64,000 bases of DNA from UBA2336 sp036787955 (lineage in GTDB: Bacteria; Bacteroidota; Bacteroidia; Cytophagales; Cyclobacteriaceae): contig DAIQOI010000001.1 of the NCBI GenBank assembly GCA_036787955.1, positions 248,001 to 312,000 on the forward strand, read 5' to 3'. The notes under the pieces are model-generated. The model had not been told where the DNA came from. It ran no database searches and saw only the letters and a list, made by a program, of their open reading frames with translations. Position numbers and translations under genes: made by a program. Shown piece after piece: positions 1 to 7,723 of the stretch. Every line of letters starts with the position of its first letter. Within the stretch, counting starts at the first letter, position 1.

Positions 1-28
1 AAAAAATCCTGGTTTCCGCAGGCAGGAC
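1..28 (-). terminator. Probable intrinsic terminator of mnmG
   Basis: Read on the minus strand, the mnmG stop is followed by a short hairpin: TCCTG (positions 27-23) can pair with CAGGA (11-7), and six T residues follow (6-1). An alternative pairing inside the loop (19-22 with 8-11) is also possible. The window ends here, so the full tail is not visible. Confidence 0.45.
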
Positions 29-46
29 AGATGAGAAGTCCTTCCA

Positions 47-1912
47 TTAACGTCCGAGGTAAACGGTTAGCACAGATATATCTGCCGGACTAACACCGCT
101 TATGCGGGATGCCTGCCCTATGGTAGCTGGCCTGATCCTTTTTAGTTTTTCCCGGCCTTCGGCCGACAGTGCTTTAACCCGGTCGTAATCAAAGTCCGGC
201 CTGATGGTAAATTCTTCCAGGCTGTTGATTTTTTCAATCATACGTTGTTCACGTTCAATGTAAGTCTGATACTTGACTGCAATCTCAGCCTGTTCAATCA
301 CTTCGTCAGAGTACTTATTCAGCAGATTGCCTATTTCCGGGTGCAGGGCCGACAAGTGTCGGGCTGTTATTTCAGGCCTGCGCAAAAGCGTAGCCAGATT
401 TACTTTATCTCTTATTTCTGCCGATTGGATTAATGCAAGGTTCTGATTTACCTGGTCAGCACTTACTCTTGTTTTTTCCAAAAGTTCAATCAGCTTTATA
501 GTTTCGCTTCTTTTCTTTTCAACCCTTTTCATCCGATCTTCGGTAGCAAGACCTATTTCGAAGCCTTTTTCCGTGAGCCTCAGATCGGCATTGTCTTGCC
601 GGAGCAGTATGCGGTATTCGGCCCGTGATGTAAACATGCGGTAAGGCTCCTGGGTACCTTTGGTTATCAGATCATCGATTAATACACCGATGTAGGCTTC
701 CGAACGCTTAAGAATGAAGGGTGGCTTGTTATGAACCTTATTATGTGCGTTAATGCCTGCTATTAACCCCTGGCCAGCCGCCTCTTCATATCCTGTTGTT
801 CCGTTTATTTGTCCTGCAAAATACAGATTATCAATAAGTTGTGTTTCTAAAGTTGCCTTTAACTGGGTAGGCGGAAAGTAATCGTACTCAATGGCGTAGC
901 CTGGTCTGAACATCTTGGCATATTCAAAGCCAGGTATTTTACGAAGAGCTTTGTACTGAATGTCTTCGGGCAGAGAGGTTGAGAATCCGTTTACATAGAT
1001 TTCGATTGTTTTCCAGCCTTCGGGTTCAACGAAAATCTGATGTCTCTCCCTTTCTGCGAACCGGTTGATTTTATCTTCAATGGATGGGCAGTACCGAGGT
1101 CCAAGTCCCTGAATTCTTCCGGAGAACATGGGTGACTTGTCAAAGCCTTCCTTAAGAGTATCGTGTACGGCCTGATTGGTATAAGTTATCCAGCAGCTCA
1201 GTTGGTTTTTTAATGGTTGGGTTTCTGGGCTGAAGGAGAATTTGCCCGGGTTTTCATCCCCTTTTTGTTCCTCCATTTTCGAGTAGTCCAGGGTTCTCCC
1301 ATCAATTCTGGGGGGTGTGCCGGTTTTCATTCTTCCGGCTTCAAAGCCCAGAGAAATAAGTTGTTCGGTAAGTCCGGTTGCTGCCCTTTCACCTGCCCTG
1401 CCTCCCCCGAAGCTTTTTTCACCGATGTGAATTTTTCCGTTCAGAAAAGTGCCGTTTGTCAGGACTACTGCTTTGGATCGGATTTCAATACCAAGAGCGG
1501 TTTTAACCCCGGTAGCTCTGTTATCCTTAATAAGTACTTCGCTAACCATTTCCTGCCACATGTCCAGATTCGGAATCGATTCAAGGGCCAGCCGCCATTC
1601 TTCCGAAAAGCGCATGCGGTCGTTCTGCGTTCTGGGGCTCCACATGGCAGGGCCTTTTGAACGGTTCAACATGCGGAATTGCACCATTGATTTATCTGAA
1701 ACAATTCCCGAAAGACCCCCTAAGGCATCAATTTCACGAACTATCTGTCCTTTTGCCACACCACCCATGGCCGGATTGCACGACATTTGGGCGATGGTAG
1801 CCATGTTCATGGTTATCAGGAGTACCTTAGAACCCATTCTGGCCGCAGCAGCAGCGGCTTCGCAACCGGCATGGCCAGCTCCTACCACTATTATGTCGTA
1901 TTCTGGAAACAT
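47..1912 (-). CDS. mnmG: tRNA uridine-5-carboxymethylaminomethyl modification enzyme MnmG (GidA)
   Basis: With MnmE, MnmG installs the cmnm5 group on the wobble uridine of several tRNAs, using FAD, methylene-tetrahydrofolate and NADH. The 621-residue product has the FAD-binding motif GAGHAG at residues 11-16, a Cys in MSCNPAMGG (residue 45), and a second conserved Cys in GLGPRYCPSIEDK, as in characterised MnmG. The reading frame is open upstream to 2077, but the family begins at MFPEYDIIVVG, so I place the start at 1912. The longer version would run through the two parS-like sites and into ybeY. Length matches the family (about 620-630). It lies downstream of ybeY on the same strand, and a -7-like box at 2013-2020 could give it its own promoter. 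Confidence 0.96.
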   Translation of the reverse strand: MFPEYDIIVVGAGHAGCEAAAAAARMGSKVLLITMNMATIAQMSCNPAMGGVAKGQIVREIDALGGLSGIVSDKSMVQFRMLNRSKGPAMWSPRTQNDRMRFSEEWRLALESIPNLDMWQEMVSEVLIKDNRATGVKTALGIEIRSKAVVLTNGTFLNGKIHIGEKSFGGGRAGERAATGLTEQLISLGFEAGRMKTGTPPRIDGRTLDYSKMEEQKGDENPGKFSFSPETQPLKNQLSCWITYTNQAVHDTLKEGFDKSPMFSGRIQGLGPRYCPSIEDKINRFAERERHQIFVEPEGWKTIEIYVNGFSTSLPEDIQYKALRKIPGFEYAKMFRPGYAIEYDYFPPTQLKATLETQLIDNLYFAGQINGTTGYEEAAGQGLIAGINAHNKVHNKPPFILKRSEAYIGVLIDDLITKGTQEPYRMFTSRAEYRILLRQDNADLRLTEKGFEIGLATEDRMKRVEKKRSETIKLIELLEKTRVSADQVNQNLALIQSAEIRDKVNLATLLRRPEITARHLSALHPEIGNLLNKYSDEVIEQAEIAVKYQTYIEREQRMIEKINSLEEFTIRPDFDYDRVKALSAEGREKLKRIRPATIGQASRISGVSPADISVLTVYLGR

Positions 1913-1924
1913 TGAACTGTCTGA

Positions 1925-1940
1925 TGTTTCACGTGAAACG
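1925..1940. other. parS-like ParB binding site 1
   Basis: TGTTTCACGTGAAACG contains the perfect 14-bp palindrome GTTTCACGTGAAAC and matches the bacterial parS consensus TGTTNCACGTGAAACA at all but the last base. It lies 12 bp upstream of the mnmG start. parS is the centromere-like site bound by ParB and is usually close to oriC. No parA or parB gene is visible in the window, so the function is inferred from the motif. Confidence 0.8.
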
Positions 1941-1992
1941 GTTTTCAACAATTCCACAATAGTTTTCAACACTGTGACAGATAAAAAAATCG

Positions 1993-2008
1993 CGTTCCAC
2001 GTGAAACT
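1993..2008. other. parS-like ParB binding site 2
   Basis: CGTTCCACGTGAAACT has the core GTTCCACGTGAAAC, identical to the core of the classical Bacillus subtilis parS site. Only the outermost base on each side differs from consensus. Its centre is 68 bp from that of site 1, and it overlaps the ybeY stop codon by two bases. Two sites this close in one intergenic spacer make chance occurrence unlikely. Confidence 0.75.
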
Positions 2009-2429
2009 ACCGCAAAGATAGGCAGGTGCTTTCTTTTTTGCGCATTTTCCTTTTTTGAGCCGGGGTTTTGTCGGCATACCCCATTAAATGAAGCAAGCCA
2101 TGCACCATAACCCTGTGCAATTCATCTGTTATGTCCACCTTAAACTTTTTAGCGTTCTCCCGTACCCGCTGAATGCTTATGAAAATGTCCCCTTCCAGTG
2201 GCTGACCTTTCGAGTGGTATTGAAACGTAATAATGTCGGTTAATGAGCGGTGCCTCAGAAACTGCCGGTTGATTTTCATCAAATACTTATCCGAACAAAA
2301 GATGTAGTTGATGTTGCCTATTGCCTGGTTTTCGGATTGGGCGACTTTAATAAGCCACCTTTTGGTTTTTAACGGATTGCTGAGCCTGAAAACAATGCCC
2401 TCGGTAAAATATCGGACAGCGCCCCTCAT
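2007..2429 (-). CDS. ybeY: Endoribonuclease / rRNA maturation factor YbeY
   Basis: YbeY is a zinc-dependent endoribonuclease acting in 16S rRNA 3'-end maturation and ribosome quality control. The 140-residue product has the family signature HGLLHLMGYADKTP near the C-terminus, a variant of the zinc motif HxxxHxxGxxH; the third ligand position is D/K-rich, as in other Bacteroidota members. The upstream segment LTDIITFQYHSKG matches the conserved TDVLSFP-type strand. The start codon shares one base (TGATG) with the stop of the upstream anti-sigma gene, so the two are probably translationally coupled. Downstream lie two parS-like sites and mnmG. Confidence 0.92.
   Translation of the reverse strand: MRGAVRYFTEGIVFRLSNPLKTKRWLIKVAQSENQAIGNINYIFCSDKYLMKINRQFLRHRSLTDIITFQYHSKGQPLEGDIFISIQRVRENAKKFKVDITDELHRVMVHGLLHLMGYADKTPAQKRKMRKKESTCLSLR
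2013..2020 (-). promoter_or_regulatory. Possible -7 box for mnmG
   Basis: On the minus strand the sequence reads TATCTTTG, a full match to the Bacteroidota -7 element TAnnTTTG. It lies within the last codons of ybeY, about 100 bp upstream of the mnmG start. Transcription would begin next to parS-like site 2, so ParB binding could in principle affect it. I see no clear -33 TTTG. Confidence 0.4.
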
Positions 2430-2833
2430 CAGGAATTGATGTAGAAAACAAGCTCCACTATACGACCGCCCTCTTTGAAGGAAACCTCATCGGCAAGGTG
2501 TTTCATCAAAAAAATACCCCTGCCACTCGGCTTGTGAAGGTTTTCCGGGAGTGTTGGGTCGGGTAAATTCTGGTAATCAAATCCTTTGCCCTCGTCTTTA
2601 ATTACAAACCGGATAATACTTTTTTCTAAATGCAGACTTAAATAAACATTCTTCTTTTCGTTCATTGAATTGCCATGCTTGATGGCATTGTTCACTGCTT
2701 CCGTAACGGCAATCATGATATTTCCATACAAATCATCATCCAGATGAAAGCGCTCCTTGGCATTGTCTATAAAACTCTCAATAATTCGGACGTTATGCTG
2801 GATGGAAGGAATCTGTATGCTAATGCTGTTCAT
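2429..2833 (-). CDS. RsbW/SpoIIAB-type anti-sigma regulatory ATPase
   Basis: A 134-residue GHKL-type serine kinase/ATPase of the anti-sigma factor family. The N box is at residues 41-54 (EAVNNAIKHGN), the G1 box at 80-86 (DEGKGFD) and the G2 loop at 104-110 (GRGIFLM). Such proteins bind a sigma factor or phosphorylate an STAS anti-anti-sigma partner. No sigma factor or STAS protein is encoded nearby, so the target is unknown. The gene starts just after the DUF4175 stop (2836) and overlaps ybeY by one base, so DUF4175, this gene and ybeY look like one operon. Confidence 0.85.
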   Translation of the reverse strand: MNSISIQIPSIQHNVRIIESFIDNAKERFHLDDDLYGNIMIAVTEAVNNAIKHGNSMNEKKNVYLSLHLEKSIIRFVIKDEGKGFDYQNLPDPTLPENLHKPSGRGIFLMKHLADEVSFKEGGRIVELVFYINS

Positions 2834-2835
2834 CG

Positions 2836-5800
2836 TCAGAAATTGTTTTCCCGCAAGCGTTTCAGGTATTCATCAATCTCGCGCTGATAGTAAGGATATA
2901 AACGGGGCGGTAATGTGCGCAATAATTCGGTTTCTTTTTCTTTTTTCCGCAAATAGTCTTCAATGGCTTTCGGCATAATTTTATCATAGTCGCGTGCAGT
3001 TTCGCCTTTGCGTTCTTCATCAAAATCCTGTTCGCGCATGGAGTTCTCTGCTTCAAGCAACCGGGTTAATATCTGCCGCTGGCGCTGAATCAATTCTTCC
3101 GTTAGTTGCTTGTTTACCAGGTCCATCTCAGTTTCCTCCATCAGCGACTCAAGTCCTTCACCGGGCCCCTTGCCCCCTTCTTTCTTTAGCTTTTCTTCAA
3201 ATTCCCGCAAAGCTTTGCGTATACGCTCCTGCTCTGCCGCTAATCGCGCCAGTTCTTCCGAAAGTTGCCTTCCCTGTTTTCCGCTTTCCTTCAGTTCTTC
3301 AATTTTTTGATTGAGCTGCTTTTGCAGTTCGGAGAGCCGCGGGTTATTGCCTTTGTTCTTTTTGTTCGAACGCGAGGGCTTTGCATTATTAAGCATTTTC
3401 ATCATGTCATCGTAATGACTATCCAGCATAAGCGCCAGGTTGTTCAGCGATGTCATGCTCAGCTGCATGGCCGATAAGGCCGGACCCCTCCTTTTCTCCT
3501 TATTGGATTCAATGGCTTTTTTTAGGTGATCCTCCAGCTCAGTTATTTCGCGCGAAATGAATGAGCCCATCATCGGATCGCGCGAAGCAAGAGCTAAAAG
3601 ACTGTCTTCCAGCACTTTAACATTATCTTTCAATTTCACCTGGCGCTGTGCCAAAGCATTAAACTGAGGATCGTTTGATGATTGTTTGCGAAAGTCGGTA
3701 ATGATTTGTTCCTGGTCATACGAGATTTTAATTAAACCATGAAGAATGTGCCGCAAGGCCTCAAGGTTTTCCATGTTCATTTCTATCATCGCTCCTTCCA
3801 TGCCCTGCTCCAGCTGCCGGGTCATTTCCTCAACTTTTTCGATTGCCCTCTTTTGAGGTGCCTTGGATCCGTCTGGGTTGCCCTGGTCAAGGTTATCCCG
3901 GCTCTTTTCCATTTCTTTGCCAACTTCCTGGCGCGAACTGTCATCGGGAAAGTTTATCCTTTCCCCTATTTCTTTTCCTAATTCCTCAACCTCTTTTAGT
4001 TTATTATCAGCTTCTTCAAAGGCAGATTTGAGCTCCTCCTGTTTCCTGGCAAGGTCTTTCGTTTGATCTGGGCCGGATTTATCCTGGCTGGCTTTTTCTG
4101 TTTCTTTCAGCAAGTCTTCCTGCTTTTTCTGAATTTCTTTAAGGTCGCGAATGCTCTGTTCAAGCCTGTAATCAAACTGCATCTGCTTCATTAGCTCCAG
4201 CGTCCGTTCCAGTTCTTTTTCCAGGTTGCGGGCATCGCGGTTTAGCTGGTCAAGAATTTTCTGAATATCCTGTGTTCGGGCATTTTCCTGTAACAATTTT
4301 TGAAGTTCGTCCAGTAGCTTTTTGGTTTCTTCGTCCAGCATTTCATCCAGCAGCTTTTGAAGCTGCCTGGCTTTATCGCGCAGGCGCTCATCCTGTTCGG
4401 TAAATGCATCCTTCTTGTTTTCAAGGTGTTGATTTTGCTCTCCGAGCTGACGGATCAGGTCGTCAAGCGATTTGCGCTTCTCAAGCAGTTCTTCCAAACG
4501 CTTTTTATCCTGCCAGTCCAGTGACTGCCTTCCTTTGATTTTTTGCTGTGCATCTTCCAGGTTGTTTTTAAAGTCTTTTGCTTCGTGCACCCCTTTTCTG
4601 AAATCATCTAATAGTTGCTGCTGGGAGCGGACGATGTCCGACTGCACCTGTTGCTTGTCGGGGAGCCTGATTGTATAGAGGGCCGAGCGGGTACTCTTGC
4701 GTCCGTTCACACCATCGTTGTCCAATACTTCCAGATAATACGATAGTTCGTCTCCTGGCTTTAAATGAAGCGTATCCAGGGGCCATACGTAATAAAAACT
4801 TTGCCTTAACTGGCCAACATCCACCGGGAGCCGAACAGCCCTTGCTGGTTGTTGCTTCCCGTCTTTTTTCATGTGAAACACCAGTCGTAACTCGGTGAGT
4901 CCGTGGTCATCGGATATAATGCCCCCCGTAAGCAATCTTTTGTAATAGATAGAGTCAGGCAGGTGCGTGATAACCAGTTCGGGGTATTGGTCTTTAATTA
5001 TTTCAACAGGATAACGCAATTGTTCGCGGTTAGAGCTGAACCGGTTTTCCAGCTGAATTTCGTAAAAACCGTTGTGAAGAAGACGAGCTGAATGCATAAA
5101 TAACTGATTATCAACTCGTTGCATTTCTACCTGGCTTTCGTTGTCCAGTTTTATATGTGCGCGATCGGCATGGTTGCTTCGTGCCGTCCAGGTTACGACC
5201 GTCCCTTCGGGGATGAGCAGCGGGCCGGCGTTGTTCAGAACTTCCGGCTTGCGGGCAAGGTAAGATGGGAACTTCAAATCCACCTGCAGCGATTCGAGTT
5301 CCGGTCTTTCGATGAGTGCGATATGGTGAGGCGGGGAGCGGAAACCGGCAGCTTCGAAATGGAAGTCAACAGGCTTTTGTAGTTTTTCAAATACGTAGCT
5401 AAATTGTCCGAATGATGCCGGCTGCATTTTGTATCGGTTCGAGCCGGTTACCAGATAAACCTGATCAGGAATGGCGTTTCCGGTAAGCGAAAGCCGGAGG
5501 TGAAAATCCTCATTTCGGAAAGCAAATAGTTTTTCGTTTTCAACAACAAAATCAAACGGTGCTTCAGGAACAAACGGCTTTTGGAAATGAACAATGCGAT
5601 AAGTGCTTCCGGTGATGATGGAGGCATTCAACAGGAGCAACAGCAACAAGGCTGCCAGCGGAACAGAAAGATAACGCAGATATCGCCTGTTTCCGCGCAG
5701 GTCAATGCTTTTTTCAAATGGTATTGGTTGAAATTCCCTTGCTCGCTGCTGAACGCTGGCCTGGGCCAGGGCCGAGTCGGGCTTATTGGCAAGCTGAAGC

Positions 5801-6126
5801 AGGTTGAGCAATTTATCGCGCACATTGGGAAACAGCTTACCAATAAAACGGGCAGCTTCTTCATCGCTCATGCCCTTGTTTAAAAGGTAAAAAAGCAAGG
5901 GTTTTCTTAGAAACAGATAAAAACTAATGATACATATTCCGATGAAAAGGGCTATCAGCAGAAACCGCACAGGCGATGGCATCCATAACAAATACTCGGC
6001 TACAACAGCTACCAGAAAGTAAGTAAGCACACAAAGGGCTGAGAGAATGAGGCCGCGCAAAAGCAAAAAAATGTAATACCTCTTTTTAAAGGCCCTGAGT
6101 TTCTGCCGGATACCTGTGCTCTCCAT
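2836..6126 (-). CDS. DUF4175 family large coiled-coil membrane protein
   Basis: A 1096-residue protein of a Bacteroidota family (DUF4175) of unknown function. Hydrophobic segments lie at about 18-44, 52-73 and 153-172, giving a membrane-anchored N-terminus. A predicted beta-rich region follows (about 180-490), then very long charged helices rich in K, E, Q and L (about 500-740 and 930-1060) that should form coiled coils. It begins MESTGIRQKL and is transcribed away from a promoter-like pair at 6171-6201. It is first in an apparent operon with the anti-sigma ATPase and ybeY. The architecture suggests a structural or envelope role, but nothing in the sequence gives an enzymatic activity. Confidence 0.85.
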   Translation of the reverse strand: MESTGIRQKLRAFKKRYYIFLLLRGLILSALCVLTYFLVAVVAEYLLWMPSPVRFLLIALFIGICIISFYLFLRKPLLFYLLNKGMSDEEAARFIGKLFPNVRDKLLNLLQLANKPDSALAQASVQQRAREFQPIPFEKSIDLRGNRRYLRYLSVPLAALLLLLLLNASIITGSTYRIVHFQKPFVPEAPFDFVVENEKLFAFRNEDFHLRLSLTGNAIPDQVYLVTGSNRYKMQPASFGQFSYVFEKLQKPVDFHFEAAGFRSPPHHIALIERPELESLQVDLKFPSYLARKPEVLNNAGPLLIPEGTVVTWTARSNHADRAHIKLDNESQVEMQRVDNQLFMHSARLLHNGFYEIQLENRFSSNREQLRYPVEIIKDQYPELVITHLPDSIYYKRLLTGGIISDDHGLTELRLVFHMKKDGKQQPARAVRLPVDVGQLRQSFYYVWPLDTLHLKPGDELSYYLEVLDNDGVNGRKSTRSALYTIRLPDKQQVQSDIVRSQQQLLDDFRKGVHEAKDFKNNLEDAQQKIKGRQSLDWQDKKRLEELLEKRKSLDDLIRQLGEQNQHLENKKDAFTEQDERLRDKARQLQKLLDEMLDEETKKLLDELQKLLQENARTQDIQKILDQLNRDARNLEKELERTLELMKQMQFDYRLEQSIRDLKEIQKKQEDLLKETEKASQDKSGPDQTKDLARKQEELKSAFEEADNKLKEVEELGKEIGERINFPDDSSRQEVGKEMEKSRDNLDQGNPDGSKAPQKRAIEKVEEMTRQLEQGMEGAMIEMNMENLEALRHILHGLIKISYDQEQIITDFRKQSSNDPQFNALAQRQVKLKDNVKVLEDSLLALASRDPMMGSFISREITELEDHLKKAIESNKEKRRGPALSAMQLSMTSLNNLALMLDSHYDDMMKMLNNAKPSRSNKKNKGNNPRLSELQKQLNQKIEELKESGKQGRQLSEELARLAAEQERIRKALREFEEKLKKEGGKGPGEGLESLMEETEMDLVNKQLTEELIQRQRQILTRLLEAENSMREQDFDEERKGETARDYDKIMPKAIEDYLRKKEKETELLRTLPPRLYPYYQREIDEYLKRLRENNF

Positions 6127-6170
6127 ACCTTAAGAAAAACGGTCAGTAACGTGCAAAGTTTCTGCCATGC

Positions 6171-6201
6171 TAAAGATAAAACCTTGTCGTGCGTAAAACA
6201 A
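6171..6201 (-). promoter_or_regulatory. Probable promoter of the DUF4175 operon
   Basis: On the minus strand TTG (6201-6199) is followed after 20 bp by TATCTTTA (6178-6171), close to the Bacteroidota promoter pattern TTTG-N19-21-TAnnTTTG. It lies about 45 bp upstream of the DUF4175 start, in a 78-bp gap. Confidence 0.45.
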
Positions 6202-6204
6202 CGA

Positions 6205-6591
6205 CTAAGTATCTGTTGCAGGCCTGTCCGACTCAAACGACCACTGATATTCCTGCTCAAAGTATTCGATGATGTGCATTTTCAGCAGCCTTTCCTGTTC
6301 ATTGAGCGAGAAGCGCGGTAACTTTTTGGTGGCCTTCCAGTGTGGCCAGCCATCCTGGTCCAATCCCTCCAGCCGGTAGTAGCCGGCCAGACTTAAAATT
6401 TTACAGGTGGCAATGTGCATCAAATCCAGCTTTTCTTCTTTGGTAAAATGACGGCTACCTTTTCCGAGTTCCTGTACCCCGATGAGAAACAAAATAGCAT
6501 TCAGGTCGGCCGGTTTTTTGCCAATGATATTTTCAAGGCGTTTAAGCAGGTTTTGCCAGTTTCTTTCCAGTTCCAGATCGCGCTTAAACAT
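6205..6591 (-). CDS. Conserved hypothetical protein, 128 aa
   Basis: A soluble 128-residue protein without signal peptide or membrane segment, of a type I associate with Bacteroidota but cannot name. The N-terminal half is helical (LERNWQNLLKRLENIIGKKP) and the middle carries conserved-looking segments (AILFLIGVQELGKG, LMHIATCKILSLAGYY, DGWPHWK). It overlaps the upstream AhpD-like gene by 8 bp, so the two are probably coupled. No catalytic motif is evident. Function unknown; the coupling hints at a shared redox or stress role, which is only an inference. Confidence 0.75.
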   Translation of the reverse strand: MFKRDLELERNWQNLLKRLENIIGKKPADLNAILFLIGVQELGKGSRHFTKEEKLDLMHIATCKILSLAGYYRLEGLDQDGWPHWKATKKLPRFSLNEQERLLKMHIIEYFEQEYQWSFESDRPATDT

Positions 6592-6925
6592 GTTGCAGCT
6601 CTTCCCAATATTCGAAAGCTCTTCTGAGGTGGGGGATAACTATTGTGCCGCCAATCAGTGTGGCAATGCCCATGGCTTCATTAACCTGTTCTGTGGTGAG
6701 TCCGGCTTCCCGACACTTACCCAGGTGGTACTTAACGCAGTCATCGCAGCGCAGCACCAGAGAACAGGTAAGCCCGATAAGTTCTTTAGTGGCCTTATCC
6801 AGAACACCTTCTGCAAAGGCGTTGGTGTCGAGATTGAAAATGCGCTTGATAATGAGGTTATCAGAAGCCAGAATTTTTTCATTCATCCGGCTGCGGTATC
6901 GGTTGAATTCTTCCACCAATGGCAT
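6584..6925 (-). CDS. Carboxymuconolactone decarboxylase / AhpD-like protein
   Basis: A 113-residue single-domain member of the CMD/AhpD fold. The redox motif CDDCVKYH is at residues 60-67, where CxxC and the following His form the peroxidase-like active site of AhpD proteins. The frame is open to a GTG at 6949, but that codon lies inside a perfect -7 box (TATATTTG on the minus strand, 6956-6949), and the family starts near PLVEEFNRY. I therefore place the start at ATG 6925. The likely role is alkyl hydroperoxide or general thiol-dependent redox activity; the substrate is unknown. It is divergent from comF and coupled to the 128-residue gene downstream. Confidence 0.85.
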   Translation of the reverse strand: MPLVEEFNRYRSRMNEKILASDNLIIKRIFNLDTNAFAEGVLDKATKELIGLTCSLVLRCDDCVKYHLGKCREAGLTTEQVNEAMGIATLIGGTIVIPHLRRAFEYWEELQHV

Positions 6926-6939
6926 GGTTGCAGTAACTT

Positions 6940-6956
6940 TATATTGCACAAATATA
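6940..6956. promoter_or_regulatory. Mirror-image promoter boxes between the AhpD-like gene and comF
   Basis: The 17-bp sequence has perfect 6-bp inverted arms, TATATT and AATATA, around GCACA. Read leftwards it gives TATATTTG, a full -7 consensus. Read rightwards it gives TATATTGC, a weaker match. It would drive the AhpD-like gene from about 6942 and comF from about 6954, which supports the start choices made for both genes. Confidence 0.45.
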
Positions 6957-6962
6957 CCCGCC

Positions 6963-7667
6963 TTGGTTCAGTTGTTCGGTCAGTTTTTAAGGGATTTCCT
7001 TGAACTTCTTTATCCGCCCTATTGCATGGCCTGCGGAAAGGGTCTGGTAAAGGGTGAAGAATGGATATGTACGGAATGCCTTGTGCAATTGCCGCGCACG
7101 AATTACCACTTGTTTCCGGAAAATCCTGTTTTTATGCGACTGGCCGGAAGGATTCCCGTTGATTTTGCCTGTGCGTTTTTGTTTTTTACTCAAGGAGGGC
7201 GTGTGCAGGAAATTTTGCACGCGCTCAAATACCGCAACGTACCAGCTTTGGCCAAAAAGCTGGGACAGGTTTACGGAGAAGAACTGGTTCGTGCAGGCTT
7301 CAATAAACAGATTGATGCGATTATCCCTGTTCCGTTGCACGAAAGGCGCAAGAAGAAACGGGGCTACAATCAAAGTGAAGAATTTGCAAGGGGATTAGCA
7401 GAGAACCTGCAGGTACCGGTTGACATACAGTCGGTTTTGCGGGTACAGGATACAGCCACTCAAACCCGGAAAAACCGCTTGTTCCGATGGGAAAATGTTG
7501 AACATGCCTTTCTGGTAACCAACAAAGACCGGGTTGCAGGTAAACGGATTCTTCTGGTGGATGACGTAATAACAACCGGCTCTACACTTGAGGCATGTGG
7601 GAAAGAGCTGGTAAGCAACGGTGCCGCTTCAATAAGCGTGGCAGGAATAGCTTTTGCCAGCCGGTGA
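6963..7667 (+). CDS. comF: ComF family phosphoribosyltransferase-like protein
   Basis: A protein of about 234 residues related to ComF/GntX. An N-terminal zinc ribbon is formed by CMAC and CTEC. The C-terminal phosphoribosyltransferase fold carries the PRPP-binding motif ILLVDDVITTGST. ComF is linked to DNA uptake in naturally competent bacteria, but its biochemical role remains uncertain. No ATG gives a complete zinc ribbon: the first in-frame ATG (7024) lies between the paired cysteines. I therefore use a TTG start at 6963; TTG at 6972 is equally possible. The in-frame extension back to 6645 runs antisense through the AhpD-like gene and across the shared promoter, so it is not real. Confidence 0.85.
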   Translation: MVQLFGQFLRDFLELLYPPYCMACGKGLVKGEEWICTECLVQLPRTNYHLFPENPVFMRLAGRIPVDFACAFLFFTQGGRVQEILHALKYRNVPALAKKLGQVYGEELVRAGFNKQIDAIIPVPLHERRKKKRGYNQSEEFARGLAENLQVPVDIQSVLRVQDTATQTRKNRLFRWENVEHAFLVTNKDRVAGKRILLVDDVITTGSTLEACGKELVSNGAASISVAGIAFASR

Positions 7668-7695
7668 AAAAATTAAGCCCCGGTTGTAACGGGGC
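7665..7695 (-). terminator. Intrinsic terminator of gldJ
   Basis: A perfect GC stem, GCCCCG (7677-7682) with CGGGGC (7690-7695), has a 7-nt loop and is followed on the minus strand by TTAATTTTTT. It sits between the convergent comF and gldJ genes. On the plus strand there is no T-run, so it mainly serves gldJ. Confidence 0.7.
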
Positions 7696-7723
7696 CTTGG
7701 CTATGAGATTGACAGATTGCTTT

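Noticed and set aside
1925..2008. parS palindromes as transcription terminators
   Set aside because: The cores are loopless palindromes with no following T-run and match the ParB consensus precisely.
1913..2077. N-terminal extension of mnmG to 2077
   Set aside because: The extension has no similarity to the family, contains two parS-like sites and overlaps ybeY; MnmG begins at MFPEYDIIVVG.
1..2500. Replication origin in this part of the window
   Set aside because: The parS-like sites suggest proximity, but I see no DnaA-box cluster, no AT-rich unwinding region and no dnaA gene.
6645..6962. N-terminal extension of comF through the AhpD-like gene
   Set aside because: The first 106 residues are the antisense translation of the AhpD-like gene and cross the divergent promoter element.
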